A stretch of DNA of 64,000 nucleotides from Roseateles oligotrophus (GTDB lineage Bacteria; Pseudomonadota; Gammaproteobacteria; Burkholderiales; Burkholderiaceae_C), in the NCBI RefSeq assembly GCF_014204525.1, contig NZ_JACHLP010000005.1, positions 218,326 through 282,325 of the forward strand. The letters run 5' to 3'. The notes below the pieces were generated by a model. That model worked only from the letters and a program-made list of their open reading frames with translations. It was not told where the DNA came from and made no database searches. Positions 63,538 through 64,000 of this stretch are shown piece by piece; within the stretch, counting starts at the first letter, position 1, and each line of letters begins with the position of its first letter. A program made the position numbers and the translations under genes.

Positions 63538-64000
63538 TGAAAGAATCGCTGAAGACCTTGTGCAAGCTCGCCCTGGCGCTGGGCCTGTTCGGCCTGGCCT
63601 GGGACTACGCCCGCGCGCAGACCGTGGACGCCCGCGCCCTGTACCAGCAGCATTGCGCCGCCTGCCATGGCGAGCAGCGGCTGGGCTCGATGGGCCCGGC
63701 CCTGCTGCCGGAAAGCCTGGAGCGCCTGCGCCGCCCCGAGGCCCTGAAGCTGATCCGCGAGGGCCGGCCCGCCACCCAGATGCCGGGCTTTGGCACCCAG
63801 CTCGGCGAGGCCGAGATCCAGGCCCTGGCCGCCTATATCTACCAGCCGCAGCTGCCCGCCCCGCAATGGACGGCGGCCGATATCCGGCGCTCGCGCAGCT
63901 TTGATGCGGGCAGCCGCCAATGGCCGGCCCGCCCGCAGTGGCAGGCCGACCCCATGAATCTCTTCGTGGTGGTGGAGGGCGGCGATCATCACATCAGCCT
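63534..64000 (+). CDS. nirN: NirN, c/d1 haem protein (partial, 3' end off window)
   Basis: The reading frame stays open from ATG 63534 (or 63537) to the window end, about 155 residues. It has a signal (LCKLALALGLFGLAWDYARAQ), haem motif CAACH (41-45) and Met region AGTQMPGFG-like ATQMPGFGTQL, then the linker to a d1-type propeller (LFVVVEGGDHHIS). This is the NirN/NirS layout. Being downstream of nirJ, NirN, the dihydro-haem d1 dehydrogenase, is likelier than NirS. Confidence 0.8.
   Translation, partial: MMKESLKTLCKLALALGLFGLAWDYARAQTVDARALYQQHCAACHGEQRLGSMGPALLPESLERLRRPEALKLIREGRPATQMPGFGTQLGEAEIQALAAYIYQPQLPAPQWTAADIRRSRSFDAGSRQWPARPQWQADPMNLFVVVEGGDHHIS

Noticed and set aside
63534-64000. 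Start of nirS rather than nirN
   Set aside because: Both have a c domain plus d1 domain; position straight after nirJ and the CAACH context fit nirN better, though the missing 3' part prevents certainty.

Overview
The window is high-GC DNA with dense, ATGA-coupled operons. It looks like chromosomal sequence from a denitrifying betaproteobacterium, most likely Burkholderiales of the Rubrivivax/Leptothrix/Roseateles type. The reasons are the rimP-nusA-infB-rbfA-truB-typA string, a clade I (Tat-exported) NosZ, a cytochrome cd1-type nir gene set and the Fur-controlled haem uptake genes. Species-level naming is inference.

Layout. (1) 1-3480, minus strand: a TonB-dependent receptor behind a Fur box, followed at once by an ABC-2 exporter ATPase and a DUF3526-type permease cut by the window edge. 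(2) 3823-8521: SPFH/NfeD membrane pair, a fold-III amino-acid decarboxylase, and fabI, the last two separated by a bidirectional terminator. (3) 8591-17428: translation and transcription housekeeping operon rimP-nusA-infB, then rbfA-truB-typA, with a leader carrying a promoter and an attenuator-like hairpin. (4) 17538-23212: EamA exporter, 3-hydroxyisobutyryl-CoA hydrolase-like protein, formate-tetrahydrofolate ligase, MFS exporter and a small lipoprotein. (5) 23276-32396, minus strand: haem acquisition operon hmuR-S-T-U-V-tonB-fur-chaN-like plus a solute-binding protein, behind a Fur box.

(6) 32510-43715: nitrous oxide reduction. A flavinyltransferase (ApbE/NosX) and a cytochrome c run leftward; a small Cys-containing secreted protein, nosZ, nosR, nosD, nosF, nosY and two nosL genes run rightward. 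(7) 43753-46836: a low-GC accessory insertion with an HNH nuclease, a decayed IS3-type transposase and a 187-bp MITE-like inverted repeat. (8) 46794-48337: hipBA toxin-antitoxin with its operator palindrome. (9) 48456-53998: nitric oxide reductase norC-norB-norQ, a membrane 4Fe-4S protein, norD. (10) 54058-57571: two paralogous Crp/Fnr (Dnr-like) regulators flanking an arylsulfatase. (11) 57556-64000: haem d1 synthesis nirE, then nirC-like cytochrome, nirF, nirDL, nirG, nirH, nirJ and the start of nirN.

The denitrification units appear to be one regulon. FNR/Dnr-type boxes (TTGAT-N4-ATCAA with one changed base) lie upstream of the nosZ unit, both regulators and the nirE/nirC divergent pair, with a weaker one before norC. 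The nitrite reductase structural gene nirS is not in the window and probably lies to the right. I found no tRNA, rRNA or CRISPR array. The most interesting features are the repeats embedded in the nos operon (one inside nosD), the fur/tonB/chaN-containing haem operon, the receptor-exporter operon, the accessory island between nos and nor, and the arylsulfatase between the two regulators.
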